A stretch of DNA of 64,000 nt from Rosellinia necatrix (GCA_021209875.1 JAGYVD010000004.1:2542001-2606000); one strand, 5' to 3'. Shown: positions 46,766 through 59,363, counted from the first letter of the stretch. Numbers and translations are program-made. Notes: generated by a model not told the origin, from the letters alone.

Positions 46766-49277
46766 CGCGCGGCCGGCTGTTGGCGCTAGCGAATAACGGC
46801 GAATAACGGCGGAACAGGACGGGGATGCGACGGGAGAGGGGGGGGCGGCAGAATCCAATATCGAGTTATCGAGTTCGAGGGTAGGTACCAAAAGCGGCAA
46901 GAGGGGCGACGAAGCAAGAGCCCTCTCGCCCTAGCTTGGTATTGTAGGCGTTTAAGGTCGACGTCGAACCCCGGAGCGTCTTTTGGCTATATTTGCGCAA
47001 GAAAATGAAGCTCGCGAAGTTCGCTGGATGGAGGGGCAGCCAATGCATCCACGTCGCAGTGAAGGTCCATGGTGGGGGTGGGGCGGCTAAGCGGGTCACT
47101 GACCTGCAGCAATAAATGAGCGAGGTTGGAACAGGCAGGCAGGTAGTTTTTTGTACTTGATACCTCCTTATTGAGGAGTTAAAGTATCAACTATGCAATA
47201 AAGGGGGTAATCAAACAATCCTTCAAAATTTCTAAGTCGGCTCAGTCTCTGTTCTGTTCTGTTCCCTTGCCTTGAAAACTAACTAACTAACACAGTGATC
47301 CTAAAATTCAAAAGCCAACTGAAAATTTACATAGCCGTGGTTTCTACGGCGGCACAACGCGCTAAAGGTGTCTGCTGTTTTATGTCGCCCGACGTAAGAC
47401 AAACTCCACACAGTTTCATTGGCTGTTCAGGTTCGAAAGTGAGGCTGAATAGGATACACACACGTTGAAACCAGGCCCAGTGTGTAACCCCCCCTACGTG
47501 GGAAGGCGCTTGGCCACTCGATGATGTTTTGTCGGGCTCACTAGTTGTATCCTCGAAAAATTCTGACTCACAGGAACAGCTGATTCCTCTGTTCGACTAC
47601 GAGAGAGAGAGAGAGAAGCAAAAGAAAGAAAAAAAAAAACAAAAAAAACAAATCACTGGCATGGTACTTGGCTTCGTTTTGGTATCTTGAGGGGGTCGGA
47701 GGGGATACCTAAGGTTACTCCCACCTGGTTAGGTACGCTCTTATGCAAGAAGTGGGGCGCCGGCGGGGACCAGAGCTGCAGACCCATAAATCCAAGGGTC
47801 GACAGACAGAATGGGCGGCGGCCTTCCTAGTCCGGGAGTCCCACAACTTGGCCGACGGCTATTATTCCTTGACCTAGAGGGCGAGCCAGCGAGCGGGTGA
47901 CCATTCTACTCACAACCCGCCCAACCCTGAGCTAGATGCCGAAAACTACTCTGGCCCCATTTGCCTCCTTCTTCTCGTTTCTGCCTTGTCTCGTCTTGCG
48001 TCGAATTCCTCTCCGCCCTATTCCTCAGCGTCGTGTCGAGCTCGGGGCTGGTCTCCCTCCCTCCCATGCGTGCGTGCGTGCGTGCGTGCGTCAGAAGCTC
48101 TGGTCTCCGCAGCGCAAGCTGGTGGGTTGTTTCCCACCTGACACTTTGTCTGACTTCAACATACCGTGAGTTGCACAGCCATCCGCGCCGACGACAATCC
48201 GCTGACCTTTTCCCTCCTCGCAGTCCGGGTTTCCTCTTCTTTCTCCGGCACTCTCATCCTCCATCCCCTCCCTCTCTTCCAGAAGGGTGCCAAGAAAAGC
48301 CCTCACAACCCGGCGCACATTCATGCTGCCTCCGCTGAGTGTCGCTGAGTGCCGGGGCTCTATGGCTAAGGCAACCATACAAGTCCGCCAGAGCCTGCCG
48401 CGGAGAGGCGTTTTCGACGGATGGATAGAGTGAAAACGCGCCGTTAAAGTGTTGTCATGTCAGCTCGGCAGCACACTGCGCCGCAGGGGGTCTCTTCTTC
48501 CGACTCGCCGAAAGCTTGGCTTGGGAACCTGAGCGAGCTCTTCACCACCTATGGGCATCATATAACGAGAGAATGCATAGAAACCTCGTGCAACTATTGA
48601 TGTCGTTATCTCCGTTGATATCGGCCGTTCCATACACTGCCCCCCATAAAGCTCGCTCTGCACAAGATGACTCAGGTAGGTCTGAATCATCGCGGCCCAG
48701 AGATGTCAGCCTACCTTGGTGCTTCCATTTCGAGGAGCCATGCGGTGGCGGTTTAAAAATCCTCGCCGACACTCTGCAACAACCAACGCGCAGAGGCTCG
48801 AGTGGCATATACCAGGACACCGGTTCGGACCTCCTTACGTTATCACACCCCTGATCATGAGTTACCATAATCTGGCAATTATACTATTTTTTTTGCTTAT
48901 TTTTTATGCCTGAAGGTATCTGGCAGCTCCCTACTGTGGTAGCGAAGTAGTCCACCCTTCTTTCAACCTCATGGTTTCTGCACATAGCCCTGAGGCTATC
49001 TATATCTACAGCGACTGTTCCACGATCAACGCTCCGCCACCTGTCTGCGCCTTCCAGGCATATTAATAAAGCGTATATACAAATGCCGCTTCCCCCTCCT
49101 GCCCACCCCGCCCGACCGACAAAAATTGGGTATCAAACATAAATTCCATCCGGCGAGGGGCTAGGTTGTGAAGCCAGATCCCCCGATGCCAATACTTCAA
49201 TACGAACGCCACGTCATGCTGTGCTCACCACCAAACACCCATCGTTCCTAAGCTCGAAGCTGAAGAACTGATGCGGC
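46766..49277. other. intergenic upstream of KAE1 and downstream of EPL1
   Basis: 2.5 kb without a recognisable gene. The KAE1 promoter is at the left. A GA run then A-rich sequence lies at 47602-47652, and a GCGT tetranucleotide run at 48066-48091. Pyrimidine-rich sequence occurs at 47940-48350, where open frames are Leu/Ser/Pro strings. T/A-rich sequence at 48885-48910 and ordinary sequence to 49277 form the EPL1 3' flank. Confidence 0.55.
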
Positions 49278-51186
49278 CTATGGAGGTTGTACAGGTGAGG
49301 GCTGCTGAGTCATTACGGCATGAGCTGGAGGCGCTTGTGTGCTTGGACCTTGAGCCTGAGTTGCTAGTGCTTGCGCTTTTGCCTGAGCTGCCTGCAGGAG
49401 CACCTGCGTTTGAGGTAACACCGGTCGATTTGCGGCTTGAAGTTGCGCTATATCTAAACCAGGTGGTCTCCTGAGAGGGTTGGGCGGGGGGATGGTTGAG
49501 CGAAACTTCATCTGCCTCAAACTATTGGTATCGATCATATACACGGGGGGCTCGTCATCATCGTCATCATTATCGTATTTCCAACGGTCACTCTGAACTG
49601 GTGAGGGCTCATCCATAGGACTACTCAACCCAGACCGCCGCTTTCCAGGGCGACGGTCAATGAACAAACGACCTAGCCGGCCAACGCGACGGCGAAACGA
49701 AGGCATGTCTTCGTGATCTGAACTGTCTGCTGACGCAGCTGTGAAAACGAATGGCGCAATCGATTTTTCCGGGGCTGGTGGGGCCTCGTCCATCTCCATC
49801 GAGTCTGACGTTGAGGCCGGAGGTGTCATTAAATACGTTGTCTTGGCAGGTCTGAAATTTTTCTCTAACTCCTCCTTTACCGGAGGCAGAGGGTCGGCTG
49901 TCAAATCAATATAATTCGCATTCCACCGGCGATGTTCCTGGACCTTGAGCTCAATATTATTTAGAAGCTCCTGTTGCCTTTCGGCTTGCTTGTCGCGCAG
50001 AAGTGTGAGTTCGGCCGGTTCCATGGATCGTCCGCCATCCGGCCGAACAGCAAGGCGAAGTTGACTGTGGGACACAGTACGAGGCGGCTGTTGAGGCTCT
50101 GTCTTTTGGCGCTTTTGCGGCTTGGTATTAACTAAGTCGTCATCATCTGCCTTGATATTAAGTCTGATTTTGGATTCCTTCAGTTTGGCACGCTGCTCGT
50201 AGATTAATTTGTCTGTTTTGAGCAGCTGTTGCTTGAGGATCTCTCGCCGATTAGCAAAGACTACAAGCTGACGACCGTCCTCTAGCTCCCTACGAAGTTT
50301 CTTGAGCTTGTCGGCCACCTGCACATCCCGTGCCCTCGTCTTTCGGGTTTGTCTGACTTCACGTCGCCGGAAACAGACATAAGGATCCATGTCATCATGC
50401 TCCTGATGTGTTTCGAATTTAAGCGAAGGATGAAGGGGCTTATTGCCAGTGGCTTGTCGACGACTCTTCCAGTAGTCGTGTATAGCTTTGACATGGCCCT
50501 GAACAGACCTCTCGCGGATGTGATGAGTTATGGCCTGAGACATTAGCTCATATGGGACAAACGTATTGTCCACGTCTGCATATGGCGCACTCTCGGCAGC
50601 GGTCTCTTCAAATATCTCCATGATACGTTCGAAATCATCCTCGGATAGGTGGGTATTAGTAGGTCTTTTTGTGTTGTAATTTCTTAAAAATTCATCATCT
50701 TCAGTGGTCATATCATAGAGGCTCCCTTTCAGGGTCTCTTCGACCGTGTCTGAAGATTTGATATAATTGCGAGGCTCTACGTATGGGGTGGGGTATAATT
50801 CGTCATAGTCGGCCTCAACACTCTTTTGGGGCGGTGGGACAGGAATTTCATTGTCCACACTAGCACCGACGCCTCTGAGGGCTGCCTGAAGATGGTATTC
50901 CTATCACGGGGCGCAGTGTTAGCAAGTATGGGTAAGTCTTGATATGTATGATACTGGCGTATATGCAGACATGAAATCCGCGTCACGTGACAATTCACGT
51001 GACTTAGGCAGAAATGGTGACAAGGTTGGATATTCTCACATTTTCTTCAGCTTGTTCGACGCCAGTAGCTATTTGTGACTCGGTTGTGAGGGACTCGTAT
51101 TCGTTTGCATCGATCTGGTGTTCTCGGAGGACGGGGAGGGGAGTTTTGATGTTGAGTTTCTTGTATCGCACTTTCCTGGTGGTCAT
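49278..51186 (-). CDS. EPL1: Enhancer of polycomb-like protein 1 (NuA4 subunit)
   Basis: Predicted 589-aa protein. Exons 51186-51040 and 50900-49278; 139-nt intron with GTGAGA donor and TAG acceptor. The first exon encodes the start of the EPL1 domain (RKVRYKKLNIKTPLPVLREH, then an acidic ESLTTESQIATGVEQAEEN). The join gives EENEYHLQAALRG, as expected for the family. Conserved blocks after the splice: IPVPPPQKSVEADYDELYP, MTTEDDEFLRNYN, LSEDDFERIMEIFEETA, HPSLKFETHQEHDDMDPYVC, FRRREVRQTRKTRARD. The C-terminal half has coiled-coil and low-complexity stretches (RREILKQQLLKTDKLIYEQR; Asp-rich DNDDDDDEP; Gln/Ala tail). EPL1 anchors the Esa1 acetyltransferase module of NuA4 to nucleosomes in the nucleus. 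It is divergent from the calcineurin B gene. Confidence 0.95.
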
Positions 51187-53272
51187 GGTGGGCGGAGGGT
51201 GAGAGGGGCCGAGGTGGAAAAGAGGCGGATCGAGAGGGAAAACCCCCGGAAAAATTCGGGTATCGGGTAGTTCAAGTCATGCGATAATGAAAAATACGGT
51301 TTTTGAATTAATAACTTGGTGTTGAGGTGGTTTTTTCGATGATCAAAGTATTGCGGGTGGAGGACGTGACGTTGGATTTGGTTTGGGGCGCAAATTTTCG
51401 CGGGCTTTACTTGGGGGACTCCTCTGTTGTTGGGTGGTGCGGGCGTCTTGGGCTGCGTGTTGCAGTGGTTGTTGTAGCGGAGTGTGCGAGTGGCAGCAGC
51501 GGTCGCTGTAGGCAAAAAGCCAGACTAGGCGACCCAAGCCTTCCCTGGACTAGCTAAGAGGGAGGTAGCCCACCAAAGGAATGAACCGAGAGGCAAACAC
51601 TTCTGTGCACTGTAAAATATTCACTGTGCTGATTAGCTCTGCACCACAAAGCTTGAGAAAAAGGGGCCGCACGTGATGCTCGGCCCTTGCCCATGGTCTG
51701 TGCGTCCAGCTTGGAAGGAACTAATCAAAGGCCAACACCTAAGTGTCCTGTCGGTCTTTCTTCTTCTCTTGGCACGTCTTATCAACTGACTAGCCAGATA
51801 AGCTAAGATGCAGCCCTCATTGGCCAGCCAGCTTTTGTTTTCCAATCTCCTTCCCCACCTTTTCAATTCATCCCGGTGCGCTTAGGTAACTACTAGGTAA
51901 CTGTAAACAAAAAACAAACGAGGGGCAAATACCACCTAGGTTAGGTTGTTGTAGGTACTACCTACCTACAGCCTACATTTCTCTACTACAGTTAAAATAA
52001 GCACCTTGGTAGGCAGCACCCCATCATCTCGGGCTATTACTACCCTCACTCTCATGTTTGCTCTTGTCAAAGTAGAGTGCACCTAGATAAATGTATCTAC
52101 CTACCTCTTCTATGCCATGTACATAGGTACCTACTAAGTACCTACCTACCTAAGGTAGGTGGTATCTACCTAATATACAGAGCAAATTACCTAGTACCTA
52201 CCTAAGGTAGTTAAAGACACCCAAGGCTATTATTATAGCATGTTGCCCTTATTATGATGTAGTGTCCAAAACATTATTTTTAGTCTGACTTCTACCTATG
52301 CATACTGTAGTTAAAATAGACACTGGATATACTTAGGTCTCATGGGTGGTTGCCTATACTCTAGGTATACTGTATGCAAGGGCTAATAGCATGGCTTTCT
52401 ACTGTAGCTAGTATAGGGTCTATCTCTTTGCCTTGATAACTATTATCAAGCCTGACAATCTCAAGATTATAACCATCCCAACGCAACAGAGAGCAATAAA
52501 TACATGTGCCCTATTTTATTTGTGCTTATAATTTAATACTGGCATTCAGCAGCAGTATATGTGTTATCAAATTGGTTTGTAGACTTTCTTACACAAGGTA
52601 GATACCATTAGCTATTATTAAAGCCTGCCTAGGTATCTCTTGGACCCTATCTAGGCTTTAACCAATCTGTGATTTATTAAATATGAGCTACCTAGGTACT
52701 TCTTGGTCCCCTTTGCAACTTCACTAGGTATTCATTGCAACAGTATCTAAAGCACCTTTGATATCTTGGTATAAATGATGCCTGCCTGATGTATCCAGGT
52801 AGTAGGCAGGTAGGTACCTAAGGTACCTAGGTGGGTAGGTTCCTTGATGTGGTAGTTACTTGGACACATAATACCAACCTTAGGCACCTACCTAGGTACC
52901 TAAGGTTGGTACGTAAGTACCTATGTAGCTAGGTAGTTTTGAACTTGTGGCTTAAGCCAATGAACATTGTGGCGTTAGGTAAAAATGGGGCTCGCTTCTC
53001 TTCTCATGTCCCAAGCCCAAGGTCCCTCTAGTTCTTGACCCCACAGGTCCAAGATGGATGAACTATCCAGCCCACTCAGCCTTATCATCCCTCAACACCA
53101 GCGCTCACTAAGCTCAAGCACAAGCCTAACTACAAACATTAACAGCAAGAATTATTTGCCCGTGGCTTCTCTATTTACACTTATATTCGCAGTTGGCCGC
53201 GCTTGTCGCATTCACAAAGAAAGAATCCCTTTCCTGATTGTGTGACCTCTTACAAGGGAGGCCTTGTACAAA
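51187..53272. other. intergenic between divergent EPL1 and calcineurin B genes
   Basis: 2.1 kb holding both promoters. It is dominated from 51940 to 52945 by CCTA/GGTA tetranucleotide clusters with embedded palindromes such as CCTACCTAAGGTAGG near 52145. A plus-strand 63-codon frame, 53054-53245, lies in the likely calcineurin B leader (see findings). No protein gene is supported. Confidence 0.6.
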
Positions 53273-54192
53273 ATGGGCAACAGCACTAGCATGGTCCTGG
53301 ACAACATTGTCCAAGGATCAAATTGTACAGGTTTCCTCCTACGCTCATATTTGTTGCAGGAGGCTAACAAGGGCTCTCGATAGTCGACCGTGAAGAAGTA
53401 GAACGACTAAAGAAGAGATTTATGAAACTTGACAAAGTATGGCCCGGAACCCCGCCATGCTCACTATTCCTTTGCTGTCGCTATATACTAAGATTCATGC
53501 TAACAACCTACTCGTATTCCTTTAGGACCAAAACGGTACCATCGAGCGTGACGAGTTCCTAAGCCTACCCCAGATATCGTCAAACCCACTTGCGACAAGG
53601 TACGGTAACTTCCCGATCCCCTGAGCAGTGAGCTACCTTGCCTCCGAGGCAGTCCTACCAACAAGCATCCCAGATACAGCGAACGAACCCATAATAGTTC
53701 GACCGGCTAATAAATATCCATCCACTAAGGCTAATAGCAATCTTCGACGAGGACGGCGGCGGTGACGTAGACTTCCAAGAGTTTGTCTCAGGCCTCAGTG
53801 CTTTCAGTAGCAAAGGCAACAAGGAACAAAAGTTACAGTTCGCTTTCAAAGTATATGACATCGACCGAGATGGTTATATCAGCAACGGGGAGTTATTTAT
53901 TGTCCTAAAGATGATGGTCGGTAGCAATTTAAAGGACCAGCAGTTGCAACAGATTGTGGACAAGACAATCATGGAGGCCGATTTGGACGGAGACGGCAAG
54001 ATCAGCTTTGAAGAGTTCAAAAAGATGGTTGAGAACACGGATGTGAGCATGAGCATGACTCTCGGTAAGCCTACACACTTGTTCATCTATGTCAATATTC
54101 TGCTTCGCATGACCTATTTGGCCCAGTGTCAAGGACGGACGGACGGGCAATCACTATGCAGTATTAACGTGTTATACCCAGACCAATTCTAG
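53273..54192 (+). CDS. CNB1: calcineurin regulatory subunit B
   Basis: Predicted 174-aa protein, the usual family length. Exons 53273-53324, 53384-53436, 53526-53599, 53730-54064, 54182-54192; four introns of 59-130 nt. The last exon is only 11 nt and supplies the conserved end LDQF plus stop. It starts MGNSTSM, an N-myristoylation signal. Four EF-hand loops are intact: [12 protein letters not shown] (34-45), [12 protein letters not shown] (66-77), [12 protein letters not shown] (103-114), [12 protein letters not shown] (144-155). It binds calcium and the catalytic subunit to form the calcium/calmodulin-activated phosphatase that controls stress responses, morphogenesis and, in pathogens, virulence. 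The sequence is almost identical to the fungal consensus from residue 19 on. Confidence 0.97.
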
Positions 54193-56509
54193 GAAATGGA
54201 CAAAGGGAAACTGCGGCCAGAAAACTACGGCGGATCTAGCGCGGGGTTTTCATTCGTGTGTATGACGTGTCCAAGGAAGAAAGGACGATGATATCTTGCC
54301 TCTTGGCCCGTTGGCCAGGGCGCGCATCTGATCAGATGGCCTAGGAATTCAGGAGATCATCAAGTTGGATTTGAAATCTGTATAGCCAGAGAAAGGATCT
54401 CATATTCGGAACTGATCCCTACCGACAAACGGACCTGAGGCAAAAAAAAATACTTGATGATCCTAAATACAGATCCCCTCCGTGGTGCTACACCCTCTCT
54501 TGCGTTATCCTCTCTTGGTTTCGTTCGTCTACAATAGCATATGCATGAAATGAAATATAATACTAAGTCATCCGTTAGTAGAGCAATTGTACTTATGCTG
54601 ATAACCAAATTCCTTTGCCTAGTGGAGCATCGGTGGATTACAACCTACCCCTTTAGCACTACATGGGTTCAAAGACACCAAATTACTGACATGTTAGCAC
54701 ATCACGCCTTCTGATAGCCATCGCCCCATATTACTTAAACATATTCTTTGGGATCGCACATCAACATCCCAGCACGCTTTATCTTATACGCCGCTACCAT
54801 CATGTAGCTCTTCGCTTTCCTCACCTGTTCCGAGTACCAGTTCCCTGAATTTCTATATAGTCAAAACAAGACGACAATAGTGACTAGGATATAAATAAGA
54901 CCTAATCAGCAACCCTGCCGCCAATTCCAATTCCTCAGTAGTTTTTCATGTTAGCAACTCAAATGTGTTGCTCCTCTCTTGTAAACAAGAATACCAGCTT
55001 AAGGTGAATTCTGAGATGAATTTAGAGTTCCGCAATGACCAGTACAGGATTGAAGAGCATTTTATCCGAACTATATGATGTACTTATACTAAATATATTC
55101 CTTAAAGCGTGAAGAACGTGCCCCCACAACGGAAGGCTGGGATATAACACTCGGTCCGATGCACGCGATCCCAAGTTGAAGGAGGAAAGTTTCGGCGGTC
55201 CGAGCTGAAGCTCCGAAGCCGAAGCTCCGATGCCGAGGCAGAGTGTATCGATTTGATTTATTACAGACATCGTGATAGTACTCGCTGTGCTGCGGAAGGC
55301 GCAATGTTCTCAAGCGCAGATTACCACGGCCCGTTAGAGGGCTATCTCACCGATGGCTACGACGTTCTGGTCAGGGATATACACAGGGGGCCGGTCTCGG
55401 ACTTGCTACAAAACCCTTTGTCCGACAAGTCGGCGTTGCGACTCTGGGACCCCGTTGCTGACCATCGATTAAGAATGTCTACTCTGCTGATAGTGCCATG
55501 CGATATCAACCTCCGAACCGTACTGGTAACCTTTTTTTTGCCACTGTCTGAGCGCTCAATCTAGCGATGCCAACTAGAGCGCAAGAGAGCTTCACGGGGA
55601 AATGGCTATATGAGAGGACATGAAATTAGCGTGAAGTGCTAATATTTAAATTTGAAAATCGGCAAGCTGAGGCGAAGAGGGTGTTCTTACCATACATTTC
55701 ACTGCAAAGATCGACTCCGCTGCGTCCCACTGCTGTATCACTCTTATTCCTCGGAGGAACAGCGATAGGTACTTATAATAATACCTGAAGAAGATGACGT
55801 GTTTAGGATAGATGCCGAGGCTGTTGGTAGTCTCAAACTAACTGCCTGTAACCATTGGTAGGGTATCCAATGAGATCCCTTACCGCCGCCAGGATAATTA
55901 CCCGTTTTAACTTCTCTCTCTTTGAGCTTTATCCTAATATGGATACAGTGAGCCAATCAGAGTCGTTGACGCGCATTCTATCCACAATGTAAATGATTGC
56001 GTAAGTAACTATGCGCACGACATATGGACGACGATTGATAATAGTCAGCTTAAATCGTCGTATTCCATACTACAGTGTCTCGTTGTTCTCCTAGAGGAGA
56101 TGAACTCCACATATCTTACGGTCTTACAAATCTCAACAGTAGAGTTGTTACAAATCAGCAAAGTTTCCTTGTTCCACGGAAGCGGAATCGGAAAGATACC
56201 ATCAACTGTTCTAAGACAGGTGGTTAGCCGGCGGACGGCGGACGGCGGACGGCTATCGTAGATGCTACGATGATATATGGCCGAGATGACGGTTGAAGCA
56301 TTTTATATATAAGACAAGCGGCATCTGCTTCGTCGAGGGTCAGAGAAGGCCTTAATTATTCAACAACCACTGAGAGCACAAGATATTTACAGTGCAACTT
56401 CAGAAGAATCACCTTGACGCGCCATCACCAGAACTTGAATCGCCCTTCCAACTGCCCGCCAGCAACAGCCAAAAACACCTTACAGTTGCCGCCAGCATCG
56501 TATTTGAAA
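54193..56509. other. intergenic after CNB1, no supported gene
   Basis: 2.3 kb. The first part is the CNB1 3' flank. The plus-strand frame 55253-55564 (103 codons) has a fairly protein-like composition but no family resemblance and no plausible neighbouring exon. A 7-bp GGCGGAC unit is repeated three times near 56230-56251. The last few hundred bases are the promoter and leader of the flavoprotein gene. Confidence 0.5.
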
Positions 56510-57508
56510 ATGTCGACTAAATCCGTGGCCATCATTACCATGAGCACGCGCCCCGCGCGGGTCGGCGGGAACGTCGCTGCCCTCGTCAGGCCAATTATAG
56601 AGAAGGTGTTGACGGCAGCCGGTATCGCGCTCGTGCCGGTCGATGTCAAGGACTTCAACCTGCCCCTATTTAACGAGAATGTGGCCCCCGCAAGTAAGTG
56701 TTCCCCCTCCACGTTCCTGTTTTTCTATTTTTTTTATCTTCAAGCCTAGATTCGCTCTTATTTATTGGCCTTAGCCGCGTAGGATACTATTATGTGGCAT
56801 ACACTTCATTCACAACCTCCCCCCTCCCTCCTTGCCCCCTTCCCCCCTTTCCCTTCTTCTCTTCTCTTCCACCACTCACTAGTCTCGGGTGAAAGAATGG
56901 CGAAGTTAGACTAACCGTAGTAACACCTCAACGGTACAGTGGTCCCTGCGTACGCGCAATTCGAGCATGCGCATTCCAAGGCCTGGAGCGCTGAGATCGC
57001 GAGGCATGCGGGTTACGTACTCGTCATCCCAGAGTACAACTATGGCGGTAAGCTCAGAGACCCTTCCGCTCCCCCGGCGTCGGAGGTGACGGTGAGGTGA
57101 CGCGTACGAGTTGCGTTGGCGATTTGCTTATTCCGTGCCGTGTGCTGATGCCGAGGCGAATCTCGCTTAGTGGCCGGTGGCACCAAGAACGCCATCGATT
57201 ACCTTCTGAACGAATGGAAGGGCAAGCCCCTGGCGATTGTGAGCTACGGCGCACACGGAGGCAGCCAGGCGAGCCGACAGGCCAAGGAGATATTGAGCGG
57301 GATGGGCCTGCGCGTCGCGGAGACGCGCCCGCAACTGGCGTTCGCCAACGCCTTGGCGGAGATGGGCGGCATCCTGAGCGAGGGCAAGGTGTATCCCGAG
57401 TCCGAGGCGAAGTGGCTGGGTCAGTCGGACGAGATTGCCAAGGCTGCCGAGGAGTTGAAGGAACTGCTGCTGCAGCCCAACGACGAGGCTAATGCCCCCA
57501 AATCTTAA
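56510..57508 (+). CDS. NADPH-dependent FMN reductase-like flavoprotein
   Basis: Predicted 209-aa protein. Exons 56510-56693, 56940-57047, 57171-57508; introns of 246 and 123 nt with GTAAGT/GTAAGC donors and CAG/TAG acceptors. Flavodoxin-like fold of the FMN_red family (compare LOT6/ArsH-type quinone reductases): beta-strand then phosphate loop VAIITMSTRPARVGGNVA, the central VLVIPEYNYGVAGGTKNAID block, whose YNYG contacts the flavin ring, and KPLAIVSYGAHGGSQAS. Likely cytosolic, reducing flavin or quinones with NAD(P)H; the substrate cannot be told. The first intron has a long pyrimidine tract (56820-56875) far from its acceptor. It lies in tandem before ESS2. Confidence 0.88.
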
Positions 57509-57968
57509 GTGGGCGGCGGATGATGACGGGAGACAAATCCATTAATCACGAGCGTTGCTTTTGGTATTAGCAGATGAAGACCTTGAACGTGGAGACGTAA
57601 GAGAGGTATTGGGTTTTAGACTCCGGAGATGCGGCACTGCACTAACATTAGGTAGAGCTACTCTACTATTAGTACAGTGTGTATATACCTGTACGCTATA
57701 CGAATGATACACTGTCCTAGAGCTAGAACAGCTGTCATCCGGTGCAGTGGCTTGCGGACCGAGCGTCACCCTATTCAACATCGATAAGATAATTAAGTAC
57801 CTAGGTACCTACACTACCTAGTTGATGTACCTACCTATGCGGGCTACACGCCTGGAATCGTCATCATCGTCCGTTAATTGATTCCTGCACATCCAACTCA
57901 ATGACATCTATCTTTCATGCACCCACGCCACGAAATCCTCACCTTAATAGCACCCTCCCGCCTTCGCA
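57509..57968. other. short intergenic spacer before ESS2
   Basis: 460 bp between tandem genes, with a CCTA/GGTA stretch at 57797-57835. It must contain the flavoprotein terminator and the ESS2 promoter; no distinct motif was identified. Confidence 0.6.
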
Positions 57969-59363
57969 ATGGAACCGCATTCGAACCCTTCCAATGCCCT
58001 CGTCCGCAAGAGGGACGACCTCGAGCTGATGCCACCACCACCCCCCCCGAAACGAATCAAGCGGCCCAAGAAAGTCATCAGCGAAGACAGCTACACGGAC
58101 GCGCTCTCGCGGATCATAGCCCGAGACTTCTTTCCGGGCCTCCTCGAGAGCGAGACGCAGCAGGAGTACCTCGACGCGCTAGACTCCAAGGACCCAGAAT
58201 GGATACGGAACGCCAGCCGACGTCTCCAGCACGTAATGACGCCGGGCCGCAAGAGGGCAAGGAGGGGCACGTCGCTGGCGCCCGGATCCCAGACCCCGCG
58301 CAACTTCGCAAGTGACACGCCCGTCTCCGTGTCTGCCGAGTCGGCCGCCCCCTCCTCCCGCAACGACGACGACGACGACGACGACGACGACCCCGAGATC
58401 GATACGAACGTGAGCCTCAGTGCCTTTCAGGCCAAGTACACGAGCGAGGACAACGAGAGCTTCTACAAGCTGCTAGACAAGCAAAACTCAAAGCGCGCCG
58501 GGCGGTACGCCTGGCTGTGGGCCGGCAACCGGCTACCGTCCAGGATGCGGCTGGCCCAGGCGCAGGTCGAAGCGAAGCGGCTGCTGGAGTCGGGCCGCGC
58601 GAGCCTCGACGACGACGGTTTCGAGAAGCATGTCCTCGCTGGCAAGGACCGCGATGGCCGCCCCGGCCGCCCCGACAACGCGCTGATGTTTGCGCCCGGC
58701 GGTATCGAGGACGGCATGGAGACGCGGGCGCAGGTGGCCGAGGCCGCGTCGCGCGCCCCGCCCAGGGCTGTTAGCTATCAGAACACCCGCCTCCCCCCCG
58801 CCCCGCGGCCCGGTGGGCCCGAGTCCGTTCCCCCGTCCCCCTCGCTCTCCGCCGTCCGCGATGCCATAGCGGGCCGCCGGAGGCCTGGCAGCGAGGCCAC
58901 CTCGACGGTCGTAGGTGGTGGGGAGACGCCGCGCGTGAACGGGTACGCTTTCATCGACGACGAGGACGAGGAGTCTGGGCACGGGGCACCACGGATGCTG
59001 CCCAAGATCGACCTGGGCCCCGGCGACGCCACGCCGAACCCCTTCGTCATCAGGGCCCAGAGCCGCCGCGAGGCCCTTCACCACTCCATGGTCGACCGCA
59101 TCTCCGAATCCAGGCGTGCCTCGGCGCGCCTCGGCGTCACGGGCAAGGTGGAAAAGACCCCCGTGGTGCCCAGGTTCCCGAGCAGTCCGCGCGTGACGAT
59201 CGGTGGCGGCGGCGGCGGCGGCGGCGACGGCCTGGCACCGGCCGCGCAGCGCCTCTGGAACAAGATCGGGACCTCAGCCAGCGTCACCCCCCGCACCCCG
59301 TTTGGACAGAGCACGCCGATGCGGTCGGGGAGAGAGTCCAAGCTGAAGCAGGTATCGAAGTAG
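57969..59363 (+). CDS. ESS2/DGCR14-family nuclear protein
   Basis: Single-exon, 464 aa, from ATG MEPHSNPSNALVRKRDD. Family features: a Pro-rich then basic PPPPPPKRIKRPKKVISEDS, the signature YTDALSRIIARDFFPGL with ESETQQEYLDAL close by, LSAFQAKYTSEDNESFYKLL followed by KQNSKRAGRYAWLW, and the later NALMFAPGGIEDG. The C-terminal part has NTRLPPAPRP and the VRDAIAGRR, PKIDLGPGDATPNPF and RRASARLGVTGKVEKTP blocks, ending in TPFGQSTPMRSGRESKLK. An Asp9 run (about residues 134-142) and a Gly6 run are low-complexity. In other eukaryotes ESS2 associates with the spliceosome C complex and affects splice-site choice; a similar nuclear role is inferred. The body is GC-rich like KAE1. It is convergent with CSE1. 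Confidence 0.9.
   Translation: MEPHSNPSNALVRKRDDLELMPPPPPPKRIKRPKKVISEDSYTDALSRIIARDFFPGLLESETQQEYLDALDSKDPEWIRNASRRLQHVMTPGRKRARRGTSLAPGSQTPRNFASDTPVSVSAESAAPSSRNDDDDDDDDDPEIDTNVSLSAFQAKYTSEDNESFYKLLDKQNSKRAGRYAWLWAGNRLPSRMRLAQAQVEAKRLLESGRASLDDDGFEKHVLAGKDRDGRPGRPDNALMFAPGGIEDGMETRAQVAEAASRAPPRAVSYQNTRLPPAPRPGGPESVPPSPSLSAVRDAIAGRRRPGSEATSTVVGGGETPRVNGYAFIDDEDEESGHGAPRMLPKIDLGPGDATPNPFVIRAQSRREALHHSMVDRISESRRASARLGVTGKVEKTPVVPRFPSSPRVTIGGGGGGGGDGLAPAAQRLWNKIGTSASVTPRTPFGQSTPMRSGRESKLKQVSK

Noticed and set aside
47936..48378. Frames on both strands around the GCGT repeat
   Set aside because: They are pyrimidine-rich low-complexity translations, and I saw no acceptor/donor pairing giving a recognisable protein.
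55253..55564. 103-codon plus-strand frame between CNB1 and the flavoprotein gene
   Set aside because: The composition is protein-like, but there is no recognised motif and no adjoining exon. The in-frame ATG is arbitrary.
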